64,000 bases of DNA from Paenibacillus polysaccharolyticus (GTDB lineage Bacteria; Bacillota; Bacilli; Paenibacillales; Paenibacillaceae), in assembly GCF_900102085.1 (NCBI RefSeq), contig NZ_FMVM01000001.1:186001-250000 (forward strand). The letters are read 5' to 3'. Below the pieces are notes generated by a model, which was not told where the DNA came from, did not search any database, and was given only the letters and a program-made list of their open reading frames with translations. Shown in pieces: positions 38,619-46,124 of the stretch. A program made the translations under genes and the position numbers. Numbering within the stretch: position 1 is the first letter of the stretch; every line of letters begins with the position of its first letter.

Positions 38619-39334
38619 ATGGAAAAATTTTATGCTGCAAAAAAGGGTAGGAAAGGTAGGTGTATTTAGGACATGGGCCGAATGTAAGAAACAAGTTAAT
38701 GGGTTTCCTGGAGCTACATACAAATCATTTACAAGTTACGAAGAAGCTAAATCCTTTGCATTTAACAATGTAGATAGTCCAAAAAAATTAAAGACTCCTT
38801 CAGAACCTAAAGCAGAAATTATTGCTTATATTGATGGTAGCTATAACGATAAACAAAAATATTACAGCTATGCTAGTATAATCTTCCACAAAAACCAAAA
38901 ACTAAAGTTTGCAGGGGCAGAAAACGACAAAGAAATTCTAGACCAAAGAAATGTGGCTGGTGAAATTAAGGCAGCTATTCAAGTGATCGAGTATGCATTG
39001 GATAATAAGGCTAAATCAATTGAAATTTTCTATGACTACGCCGGAATAGAAAAATGGGCTAAAAATGAGTTGAAAGCTAAAAATCCCTTCACGCAAAATT
39101 ATGTAGCTTTCACAAAAAAAGTAAGTCCACAAATAAAGATATTTTTTTTCAAAAGTGAAGTCCCACTCCGGTGATAAGTACAACGATGAGGTTGACTTGC
39201 TGGCCAAAGCAGCTTTACAGAATCTAAATAATAAAATAGAAGAAATTGATGAGCTAGACACAGAGAATACTTATACTAAACTTTTAGACCATTCTGCAAA
39301 ATACTCAGACTATGAGACTGAATTCGAATTATAA
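38619..39334 (+). pseudogene. RNase HI (hybrid-binding type), interrupted by two frameshifts
   Basis: ATG 38619, behind GCGAAGGTGA, opens MEKFYAAKKGRK, the classic start of the hybrid-binding domain, but one extra G near 38664 throws the frame to a stop; the next frame continues GVFRTWAECKKQVNGFPGA and the catalytic domain (YIDGSY, VAGEIKAA, FYDYAGIEKW). A second extra base in the T8/A4 run near 39140-39154 again shifts the frame, after which VKSHSGDKYNDEVDLLAKAAL supplies the last His and Asp. All catalytic residues survive across the three frames, so the damage is either very recent, due to homopolymer sequencing error, or bypassed. It heads the RnlA-RnlB operon; in E. coli RNase HI is a known activator of RnlA. 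Confidence 0.8.
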
Positions 39335-39575
39335 AATCAACCAAAAAAATATTAGTTTAGGTTTAATAATGGGAAATAAAATATTTTCTTCTGAACATTT
39401 ATTTGAAGTATTTAAGACAAAGTGGAGAAATCAAAATAGAAAACTAAATGAATACTTAGAAATTAAAGCAGCCTTCGATACCGAAAAACAAATTGTTATA
39501 TTAAAAATTTTAAATAACAAACAAGAATGGGAATTGATTGAATTAGATAAAGGGGACATGGAACTAAATGGCTAA
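39312..39575 (+). CDS. Small protein between RNase H and rnlA
   Basis: 87 residues from ATG 39312, which overlaps the RNase H tail by 23 bases; ATG 39369 is an alternative start. It is lysine-rich, with a probable helix (EHLFEVFKTKWRNQNRKLNE) followed by two strands. No family is recognised. Its stop overlaps the rnlA-like start by eight bases, which argues for translational coupling. It could be an accessory subunit of the toxin module. Confidence 0.55.
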   Translation: MRLNSNYKINQKNISLGLIMGNKIFSSEHLFEVFKTKWRNQNRKLNEYLEIKAAFDTEKQIVILKILNNKQEWELIELDKGDMELNG

Positions 39576-40653
39576 GAAAAAAGGTTATTATCTTAATAGA
39601 GTTGGTCTAGAAGTAATAATAAATAATTTCTGTGCTATTAAGAGTTCAGAATGCTTGAATCCCACCAACCAACAAACTAGATATTCTTTGGAGAAAAACG
39701 GGAGTGAATTCTACATAGATGTATTTTTCATAATAGATAATACAATTACTGTTACACCGTTACCTAAAGGAAATTCACCTGAGCTTGCTACAGAATTACA
39801 TGGTTTAATTAGAGACGGTGTGGAATATAAGAACGTTGTAAGTGGTACTTTTTCCACCTTACTGCCTTCCGATAAGTTTACAGAATTAACTGATTATATG
39901 GAGAGTTTACCGGGCTTAAAATACACTAAAGAAGATAAAGGACAGAATGGACTTATACTAAAATATAGCACTGATTTCGGGGACTCAGTTACTTTAACTT
40001 ATTATAATTCTACTCAAAAGTTGTTTTATCAAGGTTTGCTAATGAATTTATATGTTGTTATCAAAACCTTTCTAGCTACGTATACAGGTAATGTAATATC
40101 CACAAAAATATCAGATTCTGGTAATGAATCATCCGATGACAAGGTCACAAAACATACTAATGAAAATCTTCCAAGAGGATTTAGTCTTTTAGATCCTTTG
40201 ATGGCCAATTTTATAACTGATAGTTTCACTTTAGTAGTAGCGTCTCCTCCTCTACGAGACTATGCAGCTTGGGCAATGCCGACAATAAGGGTTCTTGAAC
40301 ATCGTATAAAACAATTGTGCTTAGATAATAATGTATACTTATCTGATAAACAAGGATTCAAATATTATGTTAATCCAGGTGTAAGCAACGAGACTGATTA
40401 TGTTTTTAATTCCAATCACAGAAACACCTTTATAAATACGAACTTGCAAAGTAATTTCGACAGTGATACCATTGATATTTTAGTAAGATGTTATCAATAC
40501 TTAAAGGCTAATCGCCATGAGATGTTCCATACAACTCAAATTGTAGAAGGTACCAAGCTCGTTTCCACACCTGAGGAAGCATATGCTATTATCTCTGGTT
40601 CATGTAAATTAATTGAGGAATCTTTAGTGTTGCAATTAGGATCTACTGCATAA
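39568..40653 (+). CDS. rnlA: RnlA-like toxin (RNase LS family, HEPN)
   Basis: A 361-residue protein, close in length to E. coli RnlA (357). The N-terminal two thirds look like the repeated TBP-like beta domains of RnlA; the C-terminal helical domain ends with RHEMFH (Arg316-x4-His321), the HEPN nuclease motif, at nearly the same place as E. coli Arg318/His323. RnlA is an mRNA endonuclease that aborts phage growth when its antitoxin is lost. It is overlapped by the small gene upstream and followed by the RnlB-like gene 28 bases later. The call rests on motif, size and gene order rather than on an alignment. Confidence 0.72.
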   Translation: MAKKKGYYLNRVGLEVIINNFCAIKSSECLNPTNQQTRYSLEKNGSEFYIDVFFIIDNTITVTPLPKGNSPELATELHGLIRDGVEYKNVVSGTFSTLLPSDKFTELTDYMESLPGLKYTKEDKGQNGLILKYSTDFGDSVTLTYYNSTQKLFYQGLLMNLYVVIKTFLATYTGNVISTKISDSGNESSDDKVTKHTNENLPRGFSLLDPLMANFITDSFTLVVASPPLRDYAAWAMPTIRVLEHRIKQLCLDNNVYLSDKQGFKYYVNPGVSNETDYVFNSNHRNTFINTNLQSNFDSDTIDILVRCYQYLKANRHEMFHTTQIVEGTKLVSTPEEAYAIISGSCKLIEESLVLQLGSTA

Positions 40654-40681
40654 AATATTTTTAACTTGGAGGTGCTGGCGA

Positions 40682-41053
40682 GTGAAGAATTATGAACTAA
40701 TTGCTTTTCAGAGTGATCAGCGTAAGTTAGTTTTATCCACCTCTTACGCCAGCCCTCTGAGTAGTGTCTTGTTTATTTCGAGTGAATTAGCCAAGGAGAA
40801 CTACCGTGGTGAAGTATTATTCGACCTACTTTTGAGTAACGGTTTCAATCCTAATCGTTTTTTGTCAATGCAGTTTGATGGTAATAAATTATTACCACAA
40901 ACAACAAAAACAATTAATGAAGTTCCTGTTAATTTACTATCGGAGATATACAACTTTTATTTTGAACATGTTGAGTACGTTGAACAAAGTAATTTGCCTG
41001 ATACGCAAAAGTATTTGTTAAAGAACAACAAAATAAATAGTAATTCTATATAG
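40682..41053 (+). CDS. rnlB: RnlB-like antitoxin
   Basis: 123 residues, the same length as E. coli RnlB, with the family-like core PLSSV, then VLFDLLLSNGFNPNRFLSM. The start is GTG 40682 behind GGAGG. It follows the RnlA-like toxin directly and is closed by a terminator, as expected for the antitoxin of a two-gene module. It should bind and silence the toxin; in E. coli that control also needs RNase HI. Confidence 0.68.
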   Translation: MKNYELIAFQSDQRKLVLSTSYASPLSSVLFISSELAKENYRGEVLFDLLLSNGFNPNRFLSMQFDGNKLLPQTTKTINEVPVNLLSEIYNFYFEHVEYVEQSNLPDTQKYLLKNNKINSNSI

Positions 41054-41067
41054 AAGATTAAATACTT

Positions 41068-41105
41068 GACTCCGTGTTGATGCACGGGGTCTTTCTGTAT
41101 TTTTA
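41068..41105 (+). terminator. Terminator after rnlB
   Basis: Stem GACTCCGTG / CACGGGGTC (one T-G pair), then TTTCTGTATTTTT. Confidence 0.75.
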
Positions 41106-41356
41106 TTAAAACATGAAGAAGTCATTTTTGACAATTACATTCCAGAATATAAGATGAACCAGCACAACTGATACACCCCCTTGTATCTGGCAAGAGGTCA
41201 CATAGTGATCTCAGGAACTCTTCTCGTATGCTTTTGTCACATATGATTCTGCCTATTTGCAAGGTGTCATTACGCTTGTCGCACCCCATATTGTAGCCTT
41301 TCAGCGACTAAGAGGATTTAACCACATAAATTTTACATATATAAAAAATAAATGAT
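41106..41356. other. Noncoding stretch in the island
   Basis: No gene or clear signal is seen in these 250 bases. Confidence 0.4.
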
Positions 41357-41629
41357 ATGTTTGTATGTAGGGGTACCGGTGATACAGCAACTGAAAGGGT
41401 GTCAACCAGACATGAAAAAGATACATGCACTTTTAGTAGTGTTACAAGCATTGATCAAAGCGTTTCATATGGCGATGGCAAAGAGATTTGGAGCAGCACA
41501 GCTGTACAAGGTGTTCCCATCCAGTCGGCATCAGTTCCTGTAAATGGCATCCTAAAATTAGAGATAGAGTTCATTAACATCTCCGGATACTCATACCCTT
41601 CCATAGTGAATCCACTCTTATCGAAATAA
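41357..41629 (+). pseudogene. Remnant of an NPCBM-like carbohydrate-binding domain
   Basis: The last 60 or so residues of this frame (SYGDGKEIWSS, GVPIQSASVPVNGILKLEIEF) match the pattern of an NPCBM domain, in which a GDGK turn is followed by a Val-x-Val-x-Gly strand and a KLxLxx strand. The N-terminal part is unlike any protein and there is no ribosome binding site, so this is probably the 3' scrap of a larger surface-protein gene. Confidence 0.45.
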
Positions 41630-41733
41630 CTTTTTAGGGCCTGAAATCTCTAACTTTCAGGCCTCACCTAATCTTTAGCAACTACATTCTGTTATATTCA
41701 ACAAATATAGAAAGGAATTATGGACAGATTCTT

Positions 41734-42210
41734 TTGTATGTACTTTTATATTTTAGTCTTTTTGGAGGTTTGGCTTCCGCTATACAAGCCTTAATTTGTT
41801 TTTTACGTAGAGATACGTACTTGTCTAAAATCAACTTTAAGTACACACTCATTTTTCTTCCTTTATTTATTTTATTGTCATTAATTTCTTTATTTTTTTC
41901 AGATATACAACAAAAAGAATCGGATATTTTATTCGGTGTCGTGTTGTACTTGATCTTCTTTATTATCCTTAGGAAACTTCGCATTGATCCATTGAATAAT
42001 AGGCACTGGAGATTTATTTTAAATGAAATCAAAGGCGGAAAAGATAAGTACATGTATCGCAAGGACTGGGCACACGCAGCAAAAACAGCTGTGTTTTATA
42101 TTGTATTATTATTTATTGTAAGTAGCCTTGAAATCACACACAAAGGGATGATCTTGACGAGTATACTTACTAATGGTTTTTTCCATACTATGTTGTTCGG
42201 TAAATTCTAA
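41734..42210 (+). CDS. Hypothetical membrane protein
   Basis: 158 residues with about four hydrophobic segments (residues about 3-22, 38-56, 66-80 and 115-132) and a charged loop before the last (LNEIKGGKDKYMYRKDW). The only start in this frame is TTG 41734. An ATG at 41720 with a better AAAGGA site reads another frame and stops after 24 codons, so a frameshift near the start is possible. No family is recognised. Confidence 0.45.
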   Translation: MYVLLYFSLFGGLASAIQALICFLRRDTYLSKINFKYTLIFLPLFILLSLISLFFSDIQQKESDILFGVVLYLIFFIILRKLRIDPLNNRHWRFILNEIKGGKDKYMYRKDWAHAAKTAVFYIVLLFIVSSLEITHKGMILTSILTNGFFHTMLFGKF

Positions 42211-42337
42211 GGTTTATGCCCGTTTTGTGGAATTCCATATTAAAAGAACAACTACAAGCATCCGCTGTGGTTCTTGCAAGCAAATTATCGTTATTCATGG
42301 CAATGAATTAACAAGCCCCAAAGGATATAGGACTTGA
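42211..42337 (+). pseudogene. Zinc-ribbon remnant
   Basis: LCPFCGIPY is followed by an in-frame stop; one frame over, RTTTSIRCGSCKQIIVIHG supplies the second Cys pair. Together they would form a CxxC-CxxC zinc ribbon, so this looks like a short gene, or the tail of the preceding one, broken by a frameshift. Confidence 0.45.
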
Positions 42338-42403
42338 TCAGAAAGTACAATATTTCTCTTAGCACAGTTAAATAATTGACACCGATATCTCGTCCGATTT
42401 TCA

Positions 42404-42787
42404 ATGAAAATAAAAGGACTGATTGAGTTGTCAATACAACAAAGTTTTCTTGAAGCTTGCCAAAACAATGATATGTTAAAATGTGCTATGCTCATTAGTA
42501 GCTATAAAAACGAAATTCTCCAAGAGCCACCATTCATCTTTGAATGTGTGGCTCTTGGAGATGTACATACACTTTTATTGATGTTAAACAACGGGCTGAA
42601 TCCAAATTTGTGCGACTTTGAAGTGATCAGTCTGCTACACCTTTGTTCGCAACTTGATGAGAGTGATGAAGTAGATTTACTTTTTGTTTTTGTTGCAGAC
42701 CCACACCAATTAATTGTATATGGTGAAACTCCATTGATAAGTGAGTTGAGAGTTCAGGGTGGTCATTACATAGATAAAAACGTTTGA
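42404..42787 (+). CDS. Ankyrin-like small protein
   Basis: 127 residues, acidic and helical. FLEACQNNDMLKCAMLISS and CVALGDVHTLLLMLNNGLNPN resemble two ankyrin repeats, the second ending in the GLNPN turn. The start is uncertain: ATG 42404 has no clear binding site and a TTG lies at about 42428. It converges on the DJ-1/PfpI gene with only 11 bases between stops. Such proteins are common as immunity or adaptor proteins in islands, but there is no direct evidence here. Confidence 0.5.
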   Translation: MKIKGLIELSIQQSFLEACQNNDMLKCAMLISSYKNEILQEPPFIFECVALGDVHTLLLMLNNGLNPNLCDFEVISLLHLCSQLDESDEVDLLFVFVADPHQLIVYGETPLISELRVQGGHYIDKNV

Positions 42788-42798
42788 ACTCATTATAA

Positions 42799-43338
42799 CT
42801 AATTATTCTCAAAATATTTAAAAAATCTGATTGTTTCATTATAATCATCTTCGTCGGAATAAATATTTAACATTTTGCCTAGCTCAATCGCAAAATCTAC
42901 ATATCCGTTAGCTTTTGCAGTTATTATGTTCTGACTAACTGTATATGTCTCGTCATTGTTTATTCCATTACCAGTAAATCCTTTTCCTTCTAAAACCCCT
43001 GCTTGTTTAACAAGATCAACTCCTGAGCAAATGGCACCAATATATTTCCCGTTAATGTCTAGCCTCTTGATAAGTGATGTTAGCTGATGATTCCCTTCTA
43101 TTGGGCCAATATCTCCTCCCGGAATAAGCAGTATTTCTACTTCGTCACAATCAATTTCTTTTATATCTTTATGGGGTTTAACAATAAAGCCCTCATAAGA
43201 ATTGACCATTTCGGAATTTAAACCCACTGTTATAATTTCCCCCTGAGTTTTCATTAAATAAGTTGCCAGCATTATTTCAAAATTTACAAAGCCGTCGTAG
43301 ATTAAGACATGAGTATTAATGTTTACACCTGCTTTCAT
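42799..43338 (-). CDS. DJ-1/PfpI-family protein of the microcin C-like operon
   Basis: 179 residues with the DJ-1/PfpI fold: an N-terminal VLIYDGF strand-turn, LLIPGGDIGP, and the nucleophile elbow GAICSGVDLV with Cys. A Glu in the early VNFEIM segment fits the family's acid. Relatives are amidases, isonitrile hydratases, chaperones or deglycases. ATG 43338 has only a weak site, but the gene lies 11 bases after the M50 gene and is surely co-transcribed with the E1 enzyme. It could modify the peptide or confer self-immunity, the task of MccF or MccE in E. coli; this is a guess. Confidence 0.72.
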   Translation of the reverse strand: MKAGVNINTHVLIYDGFVNFEIMLATYLMKTQGEIITVGLNSEMVNSYEGFIVKPHKDIKEIDCDEVEILLIPGGDIGPIEGNHQLTSLIKRLDINGKYIGAICSGVDLVKQAGVLEGKGFTGNGINNDETYTVSQNIITAKANGYVDFAIELGKMLNIYSDEDDYNETIRFFKYFENN

Positions 43339-43349
43339 TTATTTTTAGT

Positions 43350-44534
43350 TCAAGTTGCTTTTTTTAACTCTTTGGAACGGTTGTAAGCACCCACAATCCA
43401 TAGAGCCAGATTGAAGATGGCCAAAACTATCACAATTGTCCCATCCCAAAAGTATAAGGACTGCCAAGAATTATTTGCTAGATTAGTAATAGCTTTAGAT
43501 ACCGCTGTCAAAAAACCTGGAATAGAAAAGAATGAAAATAGCAATACTGCCGAAAATATCCCTACTAAATAAATAAATGAAAATACTCTTGAGATAGCTT
43601 GTTCATTCTGTTTTAATTTACTCCATTCTATACGAGCACTTTTACTATAGATTTTTTTCAAATAAAGAACTGCTTCTCCCAACAGATTTGAAGAATTTGT
43701 AATAGTGATTAAAACATAATAAAGATCGGTTCTGAAGAAAATGAGAAGATGCCATAAAAACTTATATATTTGTATGAGGACTATCAGTCTCATGTATCCT
43801 ACAATTATTGAATCCTGTTGATAGATGTACTGGAGCACGAGTGCAAGCAAAAGAATCACTGAGTCCCATGCCATACCCGCTAGAAATGGCAAATATCTTT
43901 TTTTCCTTTCAATCGACCACAAAGAGTTCATGTTGGCTTCAATAACCATCCAAAACCATCTTATACTTATTTTAAAATTGACTGGTACCCCGAGTGATAC
44001 TGCAGCAAAATAATGGGCAGATTCATGCAAAATCGTTAAACTCCATGATATTAAAAATAGAATAAGCAAACTTAAACCAACCGACTCATTAAAAATAAAA
44101 TAATCTTGATAAGACGGAAGAAATTCAGGGTTGTACGTAAAAATAATTACAGATGCAATAAAAGAAGTTAAATAAATGAGAACTGCAAATTTGTTAAAGA
44201 AGAATCTACCAACCTTTTCTCTAATCCCGCCTTCATTATTACTTGCCCTATGAACAACCAAGACTTCATCATTAAATTTATGAATCAGGTTTAACTCTAA
44301 TAAAGTTTCCACAAAATCAATAATATCTACCTCAACATCGTGATTCTTTTTCAATAAATTCGATATTTCATCCAGTGTATTTATCCCATCCATTAGTTCT
44401 ATAGCTAGAACACCTTCGATGGGAATTCGAATATAAATACTTTGTTCAGGGTCACCAATTGTATACTCCTCTCCATCTTTTTGTACCGTCAAGTGATTAG
44501 CAAAGACCTTCGATGTTAAATTGACAGAAATCAT
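43350..44534 (-). CDS. M50-like membrane metalloprotease with PqqD-like N-terminus
   Basis: 394 residues. Residues about 20-90 form a small winged-helix, PqqD/RRE-like domain (IPIEGVLAIELMDGINTLDEIS, then VETLLELNLIHKF) of the kind that binds RiPP leader peptides. Eight or so membrane helices follow, with the zinc motif HESAH at 170-174 and a second conserved segment FLAGMAWDSVIL. It resembles YydH-type putative peptide metalloproteases of RiPP loci. It overlaps the end of the E1 gene by four bases (ATGA), showing translational coupling. It may process or export the precursor peptide or the product. Confidence 0.8.
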   Translation of the reverse strand: MISVNLTSKVFANHLTVQKDGEEYTIGDPEQSIYIRIPIEGVLAIELMDGINTLDEISNLLKKNHDVEVDIIDFVETLLELNLIHKFNDEVLVVHRASNNEGGIREKVGRFFFNKFAVLIYLTSFIASVIIFTYNPEFLPSYQDYFIFNESVGLSLLILFLISWSLTILHESAHYFAAVSLGVPVNFKISIRWFWMVIEANMNSLWSIERKKRYLPFLAGMAWDSVILLLALVLQYIYQQDSIIVGYMRLIVLIQIYKFLWHLLIFFRTDLYYVLITITNSSNLLGEAVLYLKKIYSKSARIEWSKLKQNEQAISRVFSFIYLVGIFSAVLLFSFFSIPGFLTAVSKAITNLANNSWQSLYFWDGTIVIVLAIFNLALWIVGAYNRSKELKKAT

Positions 44535-45664
44535 ATATGTACCTCATTATTTGCAATATCAATCAATCTTTCAAGACTAATCGGCTCATTACAGTTTCCA
44601 TCAATACCACAGGTTGGACATTCATCAAGTTTTGACCAACTTTCGGATTTCAGGATATCCATTATAGCTGTATCGTACACATGAGTTGTCGACGGAAGCA
44701 TACTTTGTGTATAATTTGTTAGCAATTTCAATACTTCAGCCGACAAAAAACCCGATAGTAATGCAACATGAGGTGCTACTGCAGAGTTAGTGTCTTCATA
44801 TCTAGTTTCGTACAGAGCCCTCAATTGATGTTCAAAGTGCTTGTCTACCCTCAAACTTCTTATTAGAAAACAATCGTAGCACCCACAATCGGGTAGTATA
44901 GTTTCCCAAATAATTTTTGTATTACTTATTCCTCCTTGAACAATCGGGACTTTATGATAAACACACGCTGCATTTACCCACCTACTTGCAACAATCCCCG
45001 GTGAATCTATTCCGTTTATAACCAAATCACTTCCACTAATAATATCTAATATATCATCTGGAGAGGTTACTTTTAAGTTGTGAACATTTACTATAATATC
45101 TTTATTTATTTGTTTAAGTCTCTTCTCTGTTTCATGGGATTTGAAACTTCCTACACTGTCCTCCGTGTAAAGAAATTGCCGGTTTAAATTACTTAGTTCC
45201 ACTGTATCATAATCTACCCCTATTACTTGGCCAACACCTAAACCGACTAATGAAGCAGCGGTGAGACTTGCACCCCCTAACCCTAAAACTACTACTTTTG
45301 AATGTTTTAACCTAGATTGGTAACTATATTTCCCTTGTTTTAAATCACTGAAGTTAGAAAAAAAGGTTAAATTAGCTCTGTATCTGTCTAATTCAGATAA
45401 TGTTAGTCCTTCTACATTGGCATCAAAATCCTCAATAACTCCGATACTATCAAGTGCCTCAAGCCCATCCATTATCTCTCTTGTTGTAAGACCACATTTT
45501 GATATCAGATCTTCTAGAGTATTTTCTCCATTTAACATCATTATAAATTGGAGAATAACTCCATCCTTATCTTCAATTTCAAATACTTCTCTCTCAAATC
45601 CTAATCTAATATTATCGCCTGATCTTACTATTGGATTCATTACATTTTTGAATTTTGGACGCAT
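44531..45664 (-). CDS. mccB: MccB-like E1 enzyme (peptide C-terminal Asn adenylylase)
   Basis: 377 residues. The N-terminal 85 form a PqqD/RRE-like peptide clamp; residues about 120-350 are a ThiF/E1 adenylation domain: GLGGAS (128-133), GVDYDTVELSNLNRQFLY with the adenylate-binding Asp and Arg, SVGSFKSHE with the conserved Lys, and the zinc Cys pairs CYDC and CPTC near the C-terminus. The segment order, NLNRQFLYTEDSVG and CYDC included, mirrors E. coli MccB (NLTRQVLFSEDDVG, CYEC). MccB converts the terminal Asn of the MccA peptide into a nucleotide phosphoramidate. Here two short genes for peptides ending in Asn lie just upstream behind a hairpin. ATG 45664 follows AAAGGAG. Confidence 0.85.
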   Translation of the reverse strand: MRPKFKNVMNPIVRSGDNIRLGFEREVFEIEDKDGVILQFIMMLNGENTLEDLISKCGLTTREIMDGLEALDSIGVIEDFDANVEGLTLSELDRYRANLTFFSNFSDLKQGKYSYQSRLKHSKVVVLGLGGASLTAASLVGLGVGQVIGVDYDTVELSNLNRQFLYTEDSVGSFKSHETEKRLKQINKDIIVNVHNLKVTSPDDILDIISGSDLVINGIDSPGIVASRWVNAACVYHKVPIVQGGISNTKIIWETILPDCGCYDCFLIRSLRVDKHFEHQLRALYETRYEDTNSAVAPHVALLSGFLSAEVLKLLTNYTQSMLPSTTHVYDTAIMDILKSESWSKLDECPTCGIDGNCNEPISLERLIDIANNEVHI

Positions 45665-45684
45665 AAAATTATTTCTCCTTTATC

Positions 45685-45715
45685 AACAGGGCCGCTGCAA
45701 TGCAGCGGCCCTGTT
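45685..45715 (-). terminator. Strong hairpin between precursor peptides and mccB-like gene
   Basis: Perfect 15-bp arms (AACAGGGCCGCTGCA and its complement) around one base. On the minus strand it is followed by GATAAAGGAG, not a T-run, so it is probably a leaky terminator or an mRNA stabiliser that favours the peptide transcripts over the enzyme. The E. coli mccA-mccB gap also holds a hairpin with this role. Confidence 0.8.
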
Positions 45716-45734
45716 ATTAGTAATACATTGCTTA

Positions 45735-45794
45735 TTAGTTGTGGTGGTTGATCAGTGGTACCAATACTTCTACTTTCTTCACGTTGATTTTCAT
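45735..45794 (-). CDS. mccA: Microcin C-like precursor peptide, copy 1
   Basis: ATG 45794 behind GGGAGGTGA encodes the 19-residue peptide MKINVKKVEVLVPLINHHN. Its last residue is Asn, the residue that MccB enzymes adenylate. Length and style match the B. amyloliquefaciens McC precursor, also 19 residues and ending in Asn. It has no cleavable leader motif. The sequence is identical to copy 2 although the DNA differs by one base. Confidence 0.82.
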   Translation of the reverse strand: MKINVKKVEVLVPLINHHN

Positions 45795-45829
45795 AGTCAT
45801 TCACCTCCCACTCTTTGCTGCTAATTAAA

Positions 45830-45889
45830 TTAGTTGTGGTGGTTGATTAGTGGTACCAATACTTCTACTTTCTTCACGTTGATTTTCAT
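45830..45889 (-). CDS. mccA: Microcin C-like precursor peptide, copy 2
   Basis: ATG 45889 behind GAGGTGAGGAG encodes the same 19-residue peptide as copy 1, ending HHN. The only difference in the coding DNA is CTA for CTG at Leu 14. The two copies lie 35 bases apart, each with its own ribosome binding site, so the duplication raises peptide dosage without changing the product. Confidence 0.82.
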   Translation of the reverse strand: MKINVKKVEVLVPLINHHN

Positions 45890-45920
45890 AGTCTCCTCAC
45901 CTCTTTATATGTAAATAATT

Positions 45921-45948
45921 AAGGGAAATTTTCCCTTAGATATTTATA
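45921..45948 (-). promoter_or_regulatory. Promoter region and operator-like palindrome of the microcin C-like operon
   Basis: AAGGGAAATTTTCCCTT (45921-45937) is a perfect inverted repeat with 8-base arms. Reading leftward it follows a TATAAA box (45948-45943) and would cover the expected transcription start. No clear -35 box is seen, which fits an activated or tightly controlled promoter. Confidence 0.5.
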
Positions 45949-46124
45949 CCATTTAATATTAATAAAAGGAATAGTAGTTATTTACTATAATTAATTTCAT
46001 TATTATGAATCTAATGTCGAAATATATAATTAAAGTTATATAATCTCATATTATTGATTTTTTTGTTAGTCTCATACCCGGTTGTATAACCTGAACTCAT
46101 TACATATGAAGGCGGTGTGTTGTT

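Noticed and set aside
43350-45664. Lanthipeptide, lasso or thiopeptide locus
   Set aside because: No LanM/LanB/LanC, asparagine-synthetase-like or YcaO gene is present, and the precursors lack a leader-core layout; a terminal Asn with an MccB-like enzyme fits better.
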